64,000 nucleotides of DNA from Bradyrhizobium barranii subsp. apii (GTDB lineage Bacteria > Pseudomonadota > Alphaproteobacteria > Rhizobiales > Xanthobacteraceae). Under the pieces are notes generated by a model that saw nothing but the letters and a program-made list of their open reading frames with translations, had not been told where the DNA came from and ran no database searches. The translations under genes were made by a program, and so were the position numbers. The DNA lies in the NCBI RefSeq assembly GCF_011516635.5, contig NZ_CP096255.1, positions 8,195,501-8,259,500 of the forward strand. The letters are read 5' to 3'. Shown here piece after piece: positions 45,263 through 53,546 of this stretch (positions are counted from its first letter, which is position 1; the number at the start of each line of letters is the position of its first letter).

Positions 45263-46753
45263 TCAGCCCTCGACGACGGGGCGACGCACGGGGCGGCCGG
45301 GCCGCGCCGCCACGTCCAGCACGCCATCGCTGATCAGCGGCTGGCCGCTGACGATCAGATGCCGCACGCCGTCCGAGGGGCGGTTCATCGCCGTGAAGGT
45401 CGCGCGGTCGCTGAGCTTCTCGTAGTCGAACACGACGATGTCGGCATCGGCGTCCTTGGCAAGGCGGCCCTTGGCCCGCATCGCGGGCGTGCTTTGCGAC
45501 AGGATCTCTGCGGGGATCAGCGCGCATTTGCGCACGCCTTCGAGCAGCGACACGGCCTTGCGCTCGCGCACCCATTCGCGGATGAATTTTGTGAAGCAGC
45601 CGGCCGAGCGCGGATGCGAGGTGGCGTCATCCGGCAGCGGCCAGGCGTCGCCGGTGTAGGTCTTGCCGTCCGACGTCGTCCACGGCATCGCATCGGATGC
45701 GATCGCGCCGCCGGGATACAGCACCGACATATCGAGCAGATCGCGATGATGCGCATTGTTGTCGGTATCGAGGATGTGCCAGAGCACCAGCGAGGACGGC
45801 TCTTCGGCCTGCGCCTTCAGCAGCTCCTCGCGATCGCGGAAGCGGTGACCGTCGGTCACGCGCTGCACCGAGTCGTAGCCGGTGCCGTTGCGCTCGACGA
45901 ACTGGGGATCACTGAAGAAGGCCGCGGCCAGCACGGTCGAGCCGGTGCCGTAGGGATAGGCTTCGACCGTGATCGGGAGGCCCTGCGCCTGCGCCTTTTC
46001 GACCAGCACGCGGCAGCGCTCGATGTCGGTCTTGCTCGACGAGTTGAAATGGCAGATGTGCATGTGTGCGCCGGTGGCGCCGGCATAGCCGATCAGGCGG
46101 ATATAGGCTTCCGCCGCACTTTCGGGATCGACGCGCGACATGTAGGCGACGTGGGTGAAGGTCGGCACGTCCTGCCTGGCCGCGAGCTGGCAGACCGCGG
46201 TCAGCTCCTGCACGCCGGCGCCCGGCGCGTAGGCGTTCAAGATGCCGATGCCGATGCCGCCCTCGTTCAAGCCGCGCGAAAGACGCTCGAGGATGCCGGC
46301 GACCTCCGCATCGCTCGCCACGTTGTCCATCCAGCGGCGATCGCGCATGGCGTTGCCGAACGCCTCCAGCGAGCTCTCCGCATTCGAGCCGGTCATCGCG
46401 CCGATGCGTGCAAAGGCCCAGTTGGTGGCGGCGCCGTAGTTCAGCACGCGTCCCTTCCGCGCCTGGCGCTCATACCAGGAGGCGACCGGCAGCACGCCGG
46501 CCTCGAGATCGAGCGTCGTCGTCACGCCGTCGAACGCCTGCATGCGGTCGGCCGGGATCGACTGGCCATGCGCGTGCAGATCGATGAAGCCCGGCGCGAC
46601 CACGAGCCCCGTCGCGTCGATCACCCGCTCGGCGCCGCCGAGGCCCGTGCCGACCGCGGCGATCTTGCCATCCACCACCGCCACATCGCCAATGGCGTCC
46701 ATTCCGCTCGCGGGATCCACCACCCGGCCGCCAGAGATCACCAAGCCGCTCAT
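45263..46753 (-). CDS. amidohydrolase of the N-acyl-D-amino acid deacylase / D-glutamate deacylase group
   Basis: A 496-residue metal-dependent amidohydrolase: LVISGGRVVDPASGMDAIGD at the N-terminus, the metal motif APGFIDLHAHGQSIPADRMQ (His-x-His), then FDGVTTTLDLEAGVLP. Further landmarks are ATGAHMHICHFNSSSKTDIE (His ligands) and DAMPWTTSDGKTY (Asp). In classical D-aminoacylases a Cys ligand follows the TT motif; here that place reads DLEAG, so a Glu may replace it. The start ATG at 46753 has GGAG seven bases upstream. It probably deacylates N-acyl-D-amino acids in the cytoplasm, with the linked CobW protein supplying zinc. Confidence 0.88.
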   Translation of the reverse strand: MSGLVISGGRVVDPASGMDAIGDVAVVDGKIAAVGTGLGGAERVIDATGLVVAPGFIDLHAHGQSIPADRMQAFDGVTTTLDLEAGVLPVASWYERQARKGRVLNYGAATNWAFARIGAMTGSNAESSLEAFGNAMRDRRWMDNVASDAEVAGILERLSRGLNEGGIGIGILNAYAPGAGVQELTAVCQLAARQDVPTFTHVAYMSRVDPESAAEAYIRLIGYAGATGAHMHICHFNSSSKTDIERCRVLVEKAQAQGLPITVEAYPYGTGSTVLAAAFFSDPQFVERNGTGYDSVQRVTDGHRFRDREELLKAQAEEPSSLVLWHILDTDNNAHHRDLLDMSVLYPGGAIASDAMPWTTSDGKTYTGDAWPLPDDATSHPRSAGCFTKFIREWVRERKAVSLLEGVRKCALIPAEILSQSTPAMRAKGRLAKDADADIVVFDYEKLSDRATFTAMNRPSDGVRHLIVSGQPLISDGVLDVAARPGRPVRRPVVEG

Positions 46754-47028
46754 GTCGTCACTCCGCATGCTATTGCCAGAACCTCCGAAGGCCCGGCAGC
46801 AGCTCCGGAGGCGCGGAGCGCATAGTGCAGATTTTGGGGAGAACGACTACCGCCACTGATGCCGATGCTGCATGCGCTCGCGACCTCGCGGCATGTCTTG
46901 CCCGAAGGGCAACGGCCCAACAAGCCTCCGGTAGAACGATGGAAAAGATCGCTATAAGGTTGCCGTCGCGGCCGGTCGCGTTGCCTGCGTCGGGATCATC
47001 GGCCAAGTGTGTCGTGCAAGGGGGCGAA

Positions 47029-48033
47029 ATGTCTGCAATGTCAAATCAGGGCCTGCGCATCGGCTGCAGGGCAGCTTTGATCATCTCCATCGTCGTCTCG
47101 GCGGCAAGCGCGTTTGCGGCCGCCCCACAAGACCTGAACGATTGTCAGGACAACAGCGATGTCCCGCGCATGATGGCAGCGTGCAGCAACCTCTCCAAGG
47201 ACGCCAGATTGCCTCCCGATGCAAGATCCATGGCGCTGCTCAAGCATGGCTTCGGAAATTTTGCACTCGGCAACATGGATGCGGCTCAAGCCGACTTCAC
47301 CGAGGCGGTCAGGCTCAACCCGAAGAACAACTACGCTCATCACGAGCTGGGACTGACCTTGGCCAAAAAGGGCGACACCACACGCGCAATCGCTTCGCTC
47401 ACCGAGGCCATCAATCTTGATCCCTCAGGTGCCGCAAGCCGGTTCATTCGCGGGCAGATCTATATGTCCGAGGACAGGCTGGACGAGGCGATCCGGGATT
47501 TCACCGATGCCATCAGGCTTGGACCCGACAAGAATACCACCTTTGCGAAAGACCAGGAGGTGAGTCGTCCAGAAGCCGATCGCGTCGCGACTGACTACTA
47601 CACGGCCCGGGGAGATGCGTACTATCGGAGAGGCGATTTCAGGGATGCAGCTTCGGACTACGACCGGGAGGCGCGGTTTTCCGATCCTGATGGCTACGGC
47701 GTGATTTGGGGATCGGTGGCGCGGATGCAGGGACGATCTGCCGATGCCGGCATCGCGCTGTCCGCTGCACTCGACAAGGGCCAGCTCAGGGATTGGCCGA
47801 GAACCGTCGGCGAATTGCTTGTCGGCCGGATCACTCCCGCCGCAGCCCTGGCTTCGGCCAGGAATTCAGATCAAACCTGCGAGGCGCACTATTACGCTGG
47901 GATCGCTCAGCTCAAGGGCAAAGATACAGTTGCGGCCCTGAAAGAATTTGCGGCTGCGCGAGACGGATGCCCGACCTCGTTTCGAGAGTATCGTGCCGCC
48001 ATTGCCGACCTGAAGCGATTGCAGTCGCAGTGA
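47029..48033 (+). CDS. exported TPR-repeat protein, 334 aa
   Basis: The N-terminal signal is CRAALIISIVVSAASAFAAA. At least three tetratricopeptide units follow: LKHGFGNFALGNMDAAQADF, HHELGLTLAKKGDTTRAIAS and RFIRGQIYMSEDRLDEAIRD, with a later TARGDAYYRRGDFRDAASDY. Cys residues occur in NDCQDNSD and MAACSNL near the mature start and in DQTCEAHYY and ARDGCPTS near the end, which suggests two disulfides. The ATG at 47029 has AGGGGG eight bases upstream. Probably periplasmic; partner unknown. It is a single gene next to an 840-bp gene-poor region. Confidence 0.82.
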   Translation: MSAMSNQGLRIGCRAALIISIVVSAASAFAAAPQDLNDCQDNSDVPRMMAACSNLSKDARLPPDARSMALLKHGFGNFALGNMDAAQADFTEAVRLNPKNNYAHHELGLTLAKKGDTTRAIASLTEAINLDPSGAASRFIRGQIYMSEDRLDEAIRDFTDAIRLGPDKNTTFAKDQEVSRPEADRVATDYYTARGDAYYRRGDFRDAASDYDREARFSDPDGYGVIWGSVARMQGRSADAGIALSAALDKGQLRDWPRTVGELLVGRITPAAALASARNSDQTCEAHYYAGIAQLKGKDTVAALKEFAAARDGCPTSFREYRAAIADLKRLQSQ

Positions 48034-48873
48034 TCGCAGAGGCGGACAGATTCCCAGTCGCAATTCCCATGTTAACGGTCTCGATCAGGACGTCATTGTT
48101 ATGAGGCGCGTGAACTGGTCTGTGAGATGGGAATCCAGGATACCGGCGGCCACGATGGGCTTGGCCACGGTCGCAGCCTTGTTCCGAGATGGATTTGCCT
48201 TCCTACACCAAATGGGGATCGGTGCCGTTCAGCCGGGGAAGGTTCTCGGACAGCAAGCGGAGATAGAGCTCTCGCGCAAAAGAAATGGCGCTCCCTAGGG
48301 AAGAGTGAAAAGCCTTGGATTTCAATGGGCTTGCCAGCTGTTCAGCGGTCAAACAGCACATTGAAACACAATGGGTATTTTCGCGATTGGCAAACCTTCG
48401 CGCGCTCAGTCGTTCCAGTCCATCATGGGCTAACTTGAGCAAGCTTCAGCAAACAAAGTCCGACGAGATCACACCCTAGATGATCATCTGACCATGGAAA
48501 TGACTGGTTCGAACAAGACACGCGACTACTATATCGTGGCCGTTTCGTCCGTCTCGTTTCTTTATGTCGTTTTGCCTATCTTGCAGACGCTGTCGTTTAC
48601 GTCTGCTTCTCAAGCGAGATGGTGTCATGTCGTTCCAACCCAGGCGCGCTGGCCCTTCGATCGCATCGAGACGAGACCGGCGCCCGGAGACCTTCACTCC
48701 AGGTAGTGATCGCGGCCACCGGCATTCCTGAAATCAACATGAGTGCGCAGGCCTCGCGGCAGCGACTGCTGCACGTTCAACGTTCAGGCCTCGCCTGAGC
48801 GAGACGCCGGGCGAGGGCCAGCCAGCCCGTCCTGCGGCAGCTTCAAGCAATCGTCAGACCCGATGGTGACATC
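48034..48873. other. 840-bp gene-poor stretch
   Basis: Less GC-rich than its surroundings in places, with no frame that looks convincingly coding. A 65-codon frame at 48101-48298 and a 70-codon frame at 48494-48706 (with one hydrophobic stretch, YYIVAVSSVSFLYVVLPILQ) have no ribosome site or familiar sequence; the second is a weak candidate for a small membrane peptide. The att-like 15-mer at 48286-48300 lies inside, so part of this stretch may be the left edge of a foreign segment. Confidence 0.6.
48286..48300 (-). repeat. att-like 15-bp direct repeat equal to the tRNA-Glu CCA end
   Basis: TGGCGCTCCCTAGGG matches, in the same orientation, the uninterrupted tRNA-Glu 3' end rebuilt from 52444-52455 and 53510-53513. 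On the minus strand it reads CCCTAGGGAGCGCCA, that is acceptor strand, discriminator G and CCA. Integrases of islands commonly leave such tRNA 3'-end copies at the far boundary. Confidence 0.6.
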
Positions 48874-49320
48874 ATGACTCTTACTCTCGCCACTCCGGCA
48901 CGCGATCGAATCATCGAACCGATGATCGCGCTTGCACATTGCACGAAACAGGACCGGATCGTCGTAGCCGGCTCCAGGGGCATCGAACTGATGTTCCAGC
49001 TGCAACGCCTCGGCTACGCTCACGCAGCCGCTACGGCAAACTGCGGCCGTCCGGCCGGCCAATACGACGTAGCGTTGGTCGATTGGCGGCAGCGCACGTT
49101 CAATGCGCTTGAGCCAGCGCTTGATTGGCTGGCGGACTTCTTGCGTCCCAACGGCGTGCTGGTCGTCTGGGTTGATCCGCAGAAGGCCGCCTCCAACCAG
49201 GCCCTTCGCCAGTCGTTGGAAAGGCGCGGCTTTGTCATCGAGGCGGGAACCGTCCATGAATGCGGCTGCGCCGTTTCAGCGCGGCGCAGAGCAATGAATC
49301 CGGTTCGCAAAGCGGCGTGA
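48874..49320 (+). CDS. hypothetical protein with a Rossmann/methyltransferase-like core, 148 aa
   Basis: Starts at the ATG at 48874. The order of strands suggests a small nucleotide-binding fold: DRIVVAGSRGIELMFQLQRL, then GQYDVALVDWRQRTF, LDWLADFLRPNGVLVVWVDP and a final helix. The LRPNGVLVVW element recalls the fifth strand of SAM methyltransferases, but the glycine-rich SAM loop (E/DxGxG) is only hinted at by AGSRG. No function is proposed. It is the first gene after the att-like repeat, ahead of the HflX-like gene. Confidence 0.65.
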   Translation: MTLTLATPARDRIIEPMIALAHCTKQDRIVVAGSRGIELMFQLQRLGYAHAAATANCGRPAGQYDVALVDWRQRTFNALEPALDWLADFLRPNGVLVVWVDPQKAASNQALRQSLERRGFVIEAGTVHECGCAVSARRRAMNPVRKAA

Positions 49321-49482
49321 CCTGTCTGATCCCACCGCTGCGACACGGGCGCCACGGCCGCCTGCGTCGTCGCAGCAACCTGTCCGGCACAGGCCGGACA
49401 CAAGAGACGACCGCCGCAGCATGGGCCTCGCGCAAACCGCCAAGTGCCACCGCAGCGGCGGCCATGTACAGGAGGATGCCAA

Positions 49483-50875
49483 ATGGCAAAAACGGAAGCC
49501 TGGCGCGCTGCCGGCGAGCGCCGCACCGTGGAAACCAAACCGCCCGTTCCGCGCGCGATCCTGGTCGGCGTCCAGCTTCCGGGCGTCGATGACGTCGCGC
49601 ACGCCGCAAACATCGAAGAGCTGGGCCGCCTGGTGAATACGCTCGGTTACGAGGTCGTTGGCACGATATCGCAGAAGCGCGACGAGATCGACGGCGCGAC
49701 GGTGCTCGGCAAGGGGCGGCTCGAGGAACTCGCGGCGATGAGGCGTCGTCGGATCGATGGCGGTACCGCGGAAGTCGAAGGCCCGTGAACGCTTTCAGGA
49801 CGGCGACGGCAAGAAGCCGAACGCCAGGCAGCCGGAGCCTGATTCGGAGGTGCAGCCGAAGCCGGAGTTTGTGATCTTCGATCATGAAATCTCCCCAGGT
49901 CAGGCCCGCAACCTGGAGCGCGCGACCGGCGCGCAGGTGCTCGATCGGACCGGCGTGATCGTCGAGATTTTCCATCGTCACGCCCACAGTCGCGAGGCGA
50001 AGGTGCAGGTCGAGATCGCGCGGTTGAAGTACGTGTCGCCGCGCTTGCGGGAAGCGCCGGGCAGCGGACGGCAGCAGGGGCCCGGCTCGGGCGAGTCCGA
50101 TCTCGAACTTGATCGCCGCAAGATCCGCGATCGCCTCGCGGAACTAAAGGAACAGCTGGATGATATCCAGCGAGACGGCGACCAGCGTCGGTCCGCGCGC
50201 CGCGATCAGCTTCGGGTCGCACTCGTCGGCTACACTAACGCGGGGAAGTCGTCGCTCATGCGGGCGCTCACGGGCAGCGAGGTGCTGGTCGCGGACAAGC
50301 TGTTCGCGACGCTCGATACGACGGTGCGCGCCCTGCAGCCCGAGATGAACCCGCGCGTGCTGGTCTCGGACACCGTCGGGTTCATCAAGAAGCTGCCGCA
50401 CGATCTCGTCGCGTCATTCCGTTCCACGCTCGCCGAAGCGCTCGAAGCGTCGCTGCTGTTGTTCGTCGTCGATGCGTCCGATCCGGCGTACGAATCGCAG
50501 CTCGAGGTGAGCCGCAGCGTGCTGCGCGAGATCGGCGCGGAAACCGTCCCGTCGCGTCTGCTTTTCAACAAGATTGATCGCGTCAGCGAGGCGGACCGGG
50601 CCGCCCTCCACGCAAAGCACGCGGACGCGATCCTGCTTTCCGCAATGTCGCCCGCTGACGTGGCCTCGCTACGCGAGACGATCATCGCGTTCTTCGAAGC
50701 TGCAATGGTGGAGGACCAGTTGGTACTGCCCTACGCGAAGCAGGGGCTGCTCAGCGACGTGTATGAGCATACGTGCGTACTCTCCGAGGACTACGATGCC
50801 ACTGGCCGGATCATGAGGGTACGCGGCCTGCCCGACGCGATCACGCGGCTGCGAAGAACGCTCGCCGTCCCATGA
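49483..50875 (+). pseudogene. HflX-like ribosome-associated GTPase gene, frameshifted
   Basis: The gene opens at the ATG at 49483 with AGGAGG eight bases upstream: AILVGVQLPGVDDVAHAANI, VNTLGYEVVGTISQKRDEID, GKGRLEELAAM. At about 49740 the frame breaks; the next frame continues KSKARERFQDGDGKKPN, FVIFDHEISPGQARNLERAT, VIVEIFHRHAHSREAKVQVE and the G domain with G1 VALVGYTNAGKSSLMRA, G3 DTVGFIKKLPHDLV and G4 NKID. Total length is one base over a multiple of three, so one base was gained or two lost. HflX splits stalled ribosomes. The insertion between GKGRLEELAAM and the FDHE motif is longer than in housekeeping HflX, so this looks like an extra, acquired copy. A GTPase starting at 49757 could still be made. 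Confidence 0.8.
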
Positions 50876-50929
50876 GTTCGGCCGCCGACCCGTCGGGTAC
50901 AAGGACGATTCAGACGGGAATCAGCGATG

Positions 50930-51031
50930 CTAGAGCCCGTTCCGATGGAATCGGAACGGGGCTCTGGATTCTTGATTTTGACGCGTTTTCTTGACGCGAA
51001 CCGGTGTCCACTTCGCTGGAAAACGCTTTAG
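50930..51031. repeat. Rhizobiales intergenic repeat, family F
   Basis: A perfect-looking hairpin, AGAGCCCGTTCCGAT / ATCGGAACGGGGCTCT near 50934-50971, precedes the segment TTTTGACGCGTTTTCTTGAC, GCGAACCGGTGTCCACTTCG, a widely distributed repeat in bradyrhizobia as I know it. Its last bases (TTTAG) contain the stop codon of the minus-strand methyltransferase gene. Confidence 0.8.
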
Positions 51032-52050
51032 GTCGGCACCGCGACGCAGGCTGTTGGCGCAACGGCTCGCCGGCTGCGCGCCACGAGCAGGAGATGGGTG
51101 GCGCGGTCCATGAACTCCGTGCGCGAGGCATACGCCTTCTCGAGCCGCTCGAGTTCATCCGCAAGCTGACCTTCGCCCGTCGGAGCGCGGGGATTCCACC
51201 GCGAATCCGGCATAAATCGACTGTGAAAGAGGTCGAGGCCCCGCACATCCTCGATGTCGAAACAGCCGATGAGATAATTTCGCAATTCAACCGCGGTAAA
51301 CAAATGAAAGCTGAATGCAATCTGCCTGCCGTCGCTGAGGTCGATTTCGCAGCGGTCCCTGACGTGATCCTGTTTCAATCGGCGGACTTTCTCGATCGAG
51401 TCCACAAAGGCCGTTGGCATACTGCCGATCGGACGTACCGTGGTTATGAAATATCCCGATGTGACGCGTGCGATCTCTCTCGAGATTTCCGGCAGGCGTG
51501 CGACGGGCAGATGGCTCAGCGCGCTGTACGGGCAAAGAGTCAGATCAACCGAGGCATCCGCTTCCGGCAGCCGGTCCGCAAGGTCGGCGACGTCGAATGT
51601 GACACTTACGCCTGGAAGGCTGGAGAGATTTCGCGCAGCCCATTGTGCCCGCTGTATTTGCGCCTGTGCGATGTCGAATCCGCGCGCGGTAATGCTGCTG
51701 AATCCGAGCACGTGCGCGCGGATGACCAGTCGGCGCAGCCAGGTACCGGGTCCGCAACCCGCATCCAGGAACCTGACTGAGCTTGCGCCGGAAGCCCGTA
51801 GGTCGGTCAGTTTCTTCTCCAATACGGCCCAGACGCAGCGGTCTGCGTACGCGTGCATTCCGTCAAAGGCAAAGAGCCGCGAGGGATCCCCGTCAGCGTA
51901 AGAGACATAATCGTCACCAGCCTGGTTGTAGATATCGGCAACGTCATCAGTTGCCTCATTATCAACCGCCTGGACAGAATGCCCAACGCTATGGGGGACG
52001 GGCAAATTTGACGCCCATTTCCGCGCAGGGATTGAATCGTGGTCAAACAT
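51028..52050 (-). CDS. class I SAM-dependent methyltransferase, 340 aa
   Basis: A 340-residue protein with the SAM motif I SVRFLDAGCGPGTWLRRLVI, the motif II/III region (VSVTFDVADLADRLPEADAS, then DLTLCPYSALSHLP) and TSGYFITTVRPIGSMP. Residues 1-60 are less typical (DDVADIYNQAGDDYVSYADG). The C-terminal third (FSFHLFTAVELRNYLIGCFD) is the usual substrate lid. It starts at the ATG at 52050. The target molecule is unknown. Its TAA stop lies within the family F repeat, and codon use appears less GC3-biased than in core genes, in line with transfer. Confidence 0.85.
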   Translation of the reverse strand: MFDHDSIPARKWASNLPVPHSVGHSVQAVDNEATDDVADIYNQAGDDYVSYADGDPSRLFAFDGMHAYADRCVWAVLEKKLTDLRASGASSVRFLDAGCGPGTWLRRLVIRAHVLGFSSITARGFDIAQAQIQRAQWAARNLSSLPGVSVTFDVADLADRLPEADASVDLTLCPYSALSHLPVARLPEISREIARVTSGYFITTVRPIGSMPTAFVDSIEKVRRLKQDHVRDRCEIDLSDGRQIAFSFHLFTAVELRNYLIGCFDIEDVRGLDLFHSRFMPDSRWNPRAPTGEGQLADELERLEKAYASRTEFMDRATHLLLVARSRRAVAPTACVAVPT

Positions 52051-52443
52051 GTCCGGCCTGCCAGATATGAAATGGGGTTTCCACTTTTGCGGCTCATACG
52101 GCTTGAGAGCCGGCCGACGCGCAGAAGGTGTGCCGGGGGCGATATGAAATCGAGACTGATTGCAGTTGTGATTAATAAGCGCTTCATATACGGCAGATTC
52201 AACTCAGCCAGTTTGTCGCCGTTCACCGGCGAAAATTCGCCGCTTGCCGATCGAGACCACCCCTCCCGAAACATCGACCTGTCACTGACACAGCAACTCG
52301 TTCAGTTGCTGTGCAAATTGGCAAACCAACATCGCGCAAAGTGGCAAACCTGCCGAGCGGCTTGTGCAATCAATCGATTAACGCACGGGGTCGCGCTCCA
52401 GAAGCGGAGCGGCATCGTACAAGATCGCAGAGTATCGTGGATT
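52051..52443. other. 393-bp region without a convincing gene
   Basis: Between the methyltransferase start and the tRNA-Glu fragment. It is less GC-rich than average, with scattered short frames and no ribosome site tied to a plausible protein. It should hold the promoter of the minus-strand methyltransferase gene. Confidence 0.5.
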
Positions 52444-52468
52444 TGGCGCTCCCTAGAGCGTTTTCCGA

Positions 52469-53071
52469 TCACGTTGCGTCGTAACCAGCCGCGACGAGAT
52501 AATTTTGACATTCCTCGGGTGAGAAGCGTTTGAGAGCGTTGGCGATTGCTTGCCAGAGATCGGGCATGGTGCGGGCTGCGGCGGTCCGCAACAGCGCTTT
52601 CAGTTTGGAGAAGGCCATTTCAATCGGGTTGAAGTCTGGACTGTAGGGCGGAAGATAGAGCAGGCTAGCTCCGACCGCCTGGATGGCCTCTCGAACGCCA
52701 TGGACCTTGTGAGCGGGCAAGTTGTCCATGATAACGGTATCGCCCGGCCGCAGCGATGGGGCGAGCAATTGCTCGACGTAGGCCAGGAAAGCGTCGCCAT
52801 CCATTGGACCGTCCAGAACAAGCGGCGCGATCAGACCGTCGGAGCGCAATCCAGCGGTGAACGTCGTCGTCTTCCAATGTCCGTGTGGGATAGCTGCACG
52901 ACATCGCTCGCCGCGTGGCGAGCGCCCGTAACGCCGCGCCATTTTGGTGTTGGCGCTGGTTTCGTCGATGAAGACGAGACGCTCAGGGTCAAGGTCGATT
53001 TGCCCTTCGAACCACTCCTCACGTGCGGCATTTATATCGCCGCGCCGTTGCTCGGCGGCGTGCGCTGTCTT
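52469..53071 (-). CDS. IS630-family transposase, catalytic part (orfB, reached by -1 frameshift)
   Basis: The orfB frame is open from the A7 run (about 53071) to TGA at 52469. It carries the DDE triad: Asp in ERLVFIDETSANTK, Asp in DTVIMDNLPAHKVHG and Glu in SPDFNPIEMAFSKLKALLRT. The first Asp lies upstream of the first ATG of this frame (52942), so a working enzyme needs a -1 frameshift from orfA at the A7 run. This is a known strategy in the family. No internal stop is seen, so the element may still be active. Confidence 0.85.
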   Translation of the reverse strand, partial: KTAHAAEQRRGDINAAREEWFEGQIDLDPERLVFIDETSANTKMARRYGRSPRGERCRAAIPHGHWKTTTFTAGLRSDGLIAPLVLDGPMDGDAFLAYVEQLLAPSLRPGDTVIMDNLPAHKVHGVREAIQAVGASLLYLPPYSPDFNPIEMAFSKLKALLRTAAARTMPDLWQAIANALKRFSPEECQNYLVAAGYDAT

Positions 53072-53415
53072 TTTTTAAGTGTGATCTTTCTGCGCTGGAA
53101 AAAACGCCAGAGCGACGCGATGCCAGTCGATATTCCATGACGTTTCAACAGTTCTCGCAACTCGGCAAGCGTGATATCCGGCCTCGCTGTCACCGCCTCC
53201 AGAATCAATTGCGAATGCGCTTCGATGCGCTGCGATTTGCGGTCACCGCCCTGGCGTTTAGGAACGATGTCGCCAACTTTCTTGAGGCGACCGCGCCAGC
53301 GGATTGCACTGGCCGCGCTGACACCAAAGCGCTCAGCAGCCTGTCGACAGGACATGCCACCGTCAATCGCGGCTACCACCCTTTGGCGAAGATCAACCGA
53401 AAGCGCCCTGGCCAT
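53032..53415 (-). CDS. IS630-family transposase, N-terminal part (orfA)
   Basis: A 127-codon frame from the ATG at 53415. It has the DNA-binding helix-turn-helix: LSVDLRQRVVAAIDGGMSCR, QAAERFGVSAASAIRWRGRL, then a second helical domain with ITLAELRELLKRHGISTGIA and LWRFFQRRKITLKKRQ. The frame ends at 53032. It passes through a run of seven A at 53076-53070, where a -1 slip leads into orfB. Confidence 0.9.
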   Translation of the reverse strand: MARALSVDLRQRVVAAIDGGMSCRQAAERFGVSAASAIRWRGRLKKVGDIVPKRQGGDRKSQRIEAHSQLILEAVTARPDITLAELRELLKRHGISTGIASLWRFFQRRKITLKKRQRTPPSNGAAI

Positions 53416-53546
53416 ACATGCTGGCCTCCCTCGCCAGCATGCAGCTTGAATCTGACTCGCGCCGTTTTGGGAATCCCCACCCGATTCTTTCCGGTCGGAA
53501 AATGCTCTAGGGGAATCGAACCCCTGTTTCAGCCTTGAGAGGGCTG

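Larger units (their letters stand above)
52454..53509 (-). mobile_element. IS630-family insertion sequence
   Basis: An element of about 1.05 kb bounded by TA at 52454-52455 and TA at 53508-53509, the target duplication of IS630/Tc1 elements. The ends carry inverted repeats: TAGAGCGTTTTCCGA on the left and the complement of TAGAGCATTTTCCGA on the right (one mismatch). It holds a two-frame transposase (orfA and orfB on the minus strand). It is inserted in the junction of the T stem and acceptor stem of a tRNA-Glu 3' fragment. Confidence 0.92.
52444..53546 (-). pseudogene. 3' half of a tRNA-Glu (anticodon CTC), split by the IS630 element
   Basis: On the minus strand 53546-53510 gives the anticodon arm CAGCC-CTCTCAA-GGCTG (anticodon CTC, Glu), a four-base variable loop and the T arm AGGGG-TTCGATT-CCCCT. 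The sequence resumes past the IS at 52455-52444 with AGGGAGC, discriminator G and CCA. The 5' half (acceptor 5' strand and D arm) is missing: the sequence before 53546 does not pair. Such a 3' fragment is what an island integration leaves behind. It is not a functional tRNA. Confidence 0.75.

Noticed and set aside
48101..48298. A 65-codon frame in the gene-poor region
   Set aside because: No ribosome site, no familiar sequence, and the att-like repeat lies inside it.
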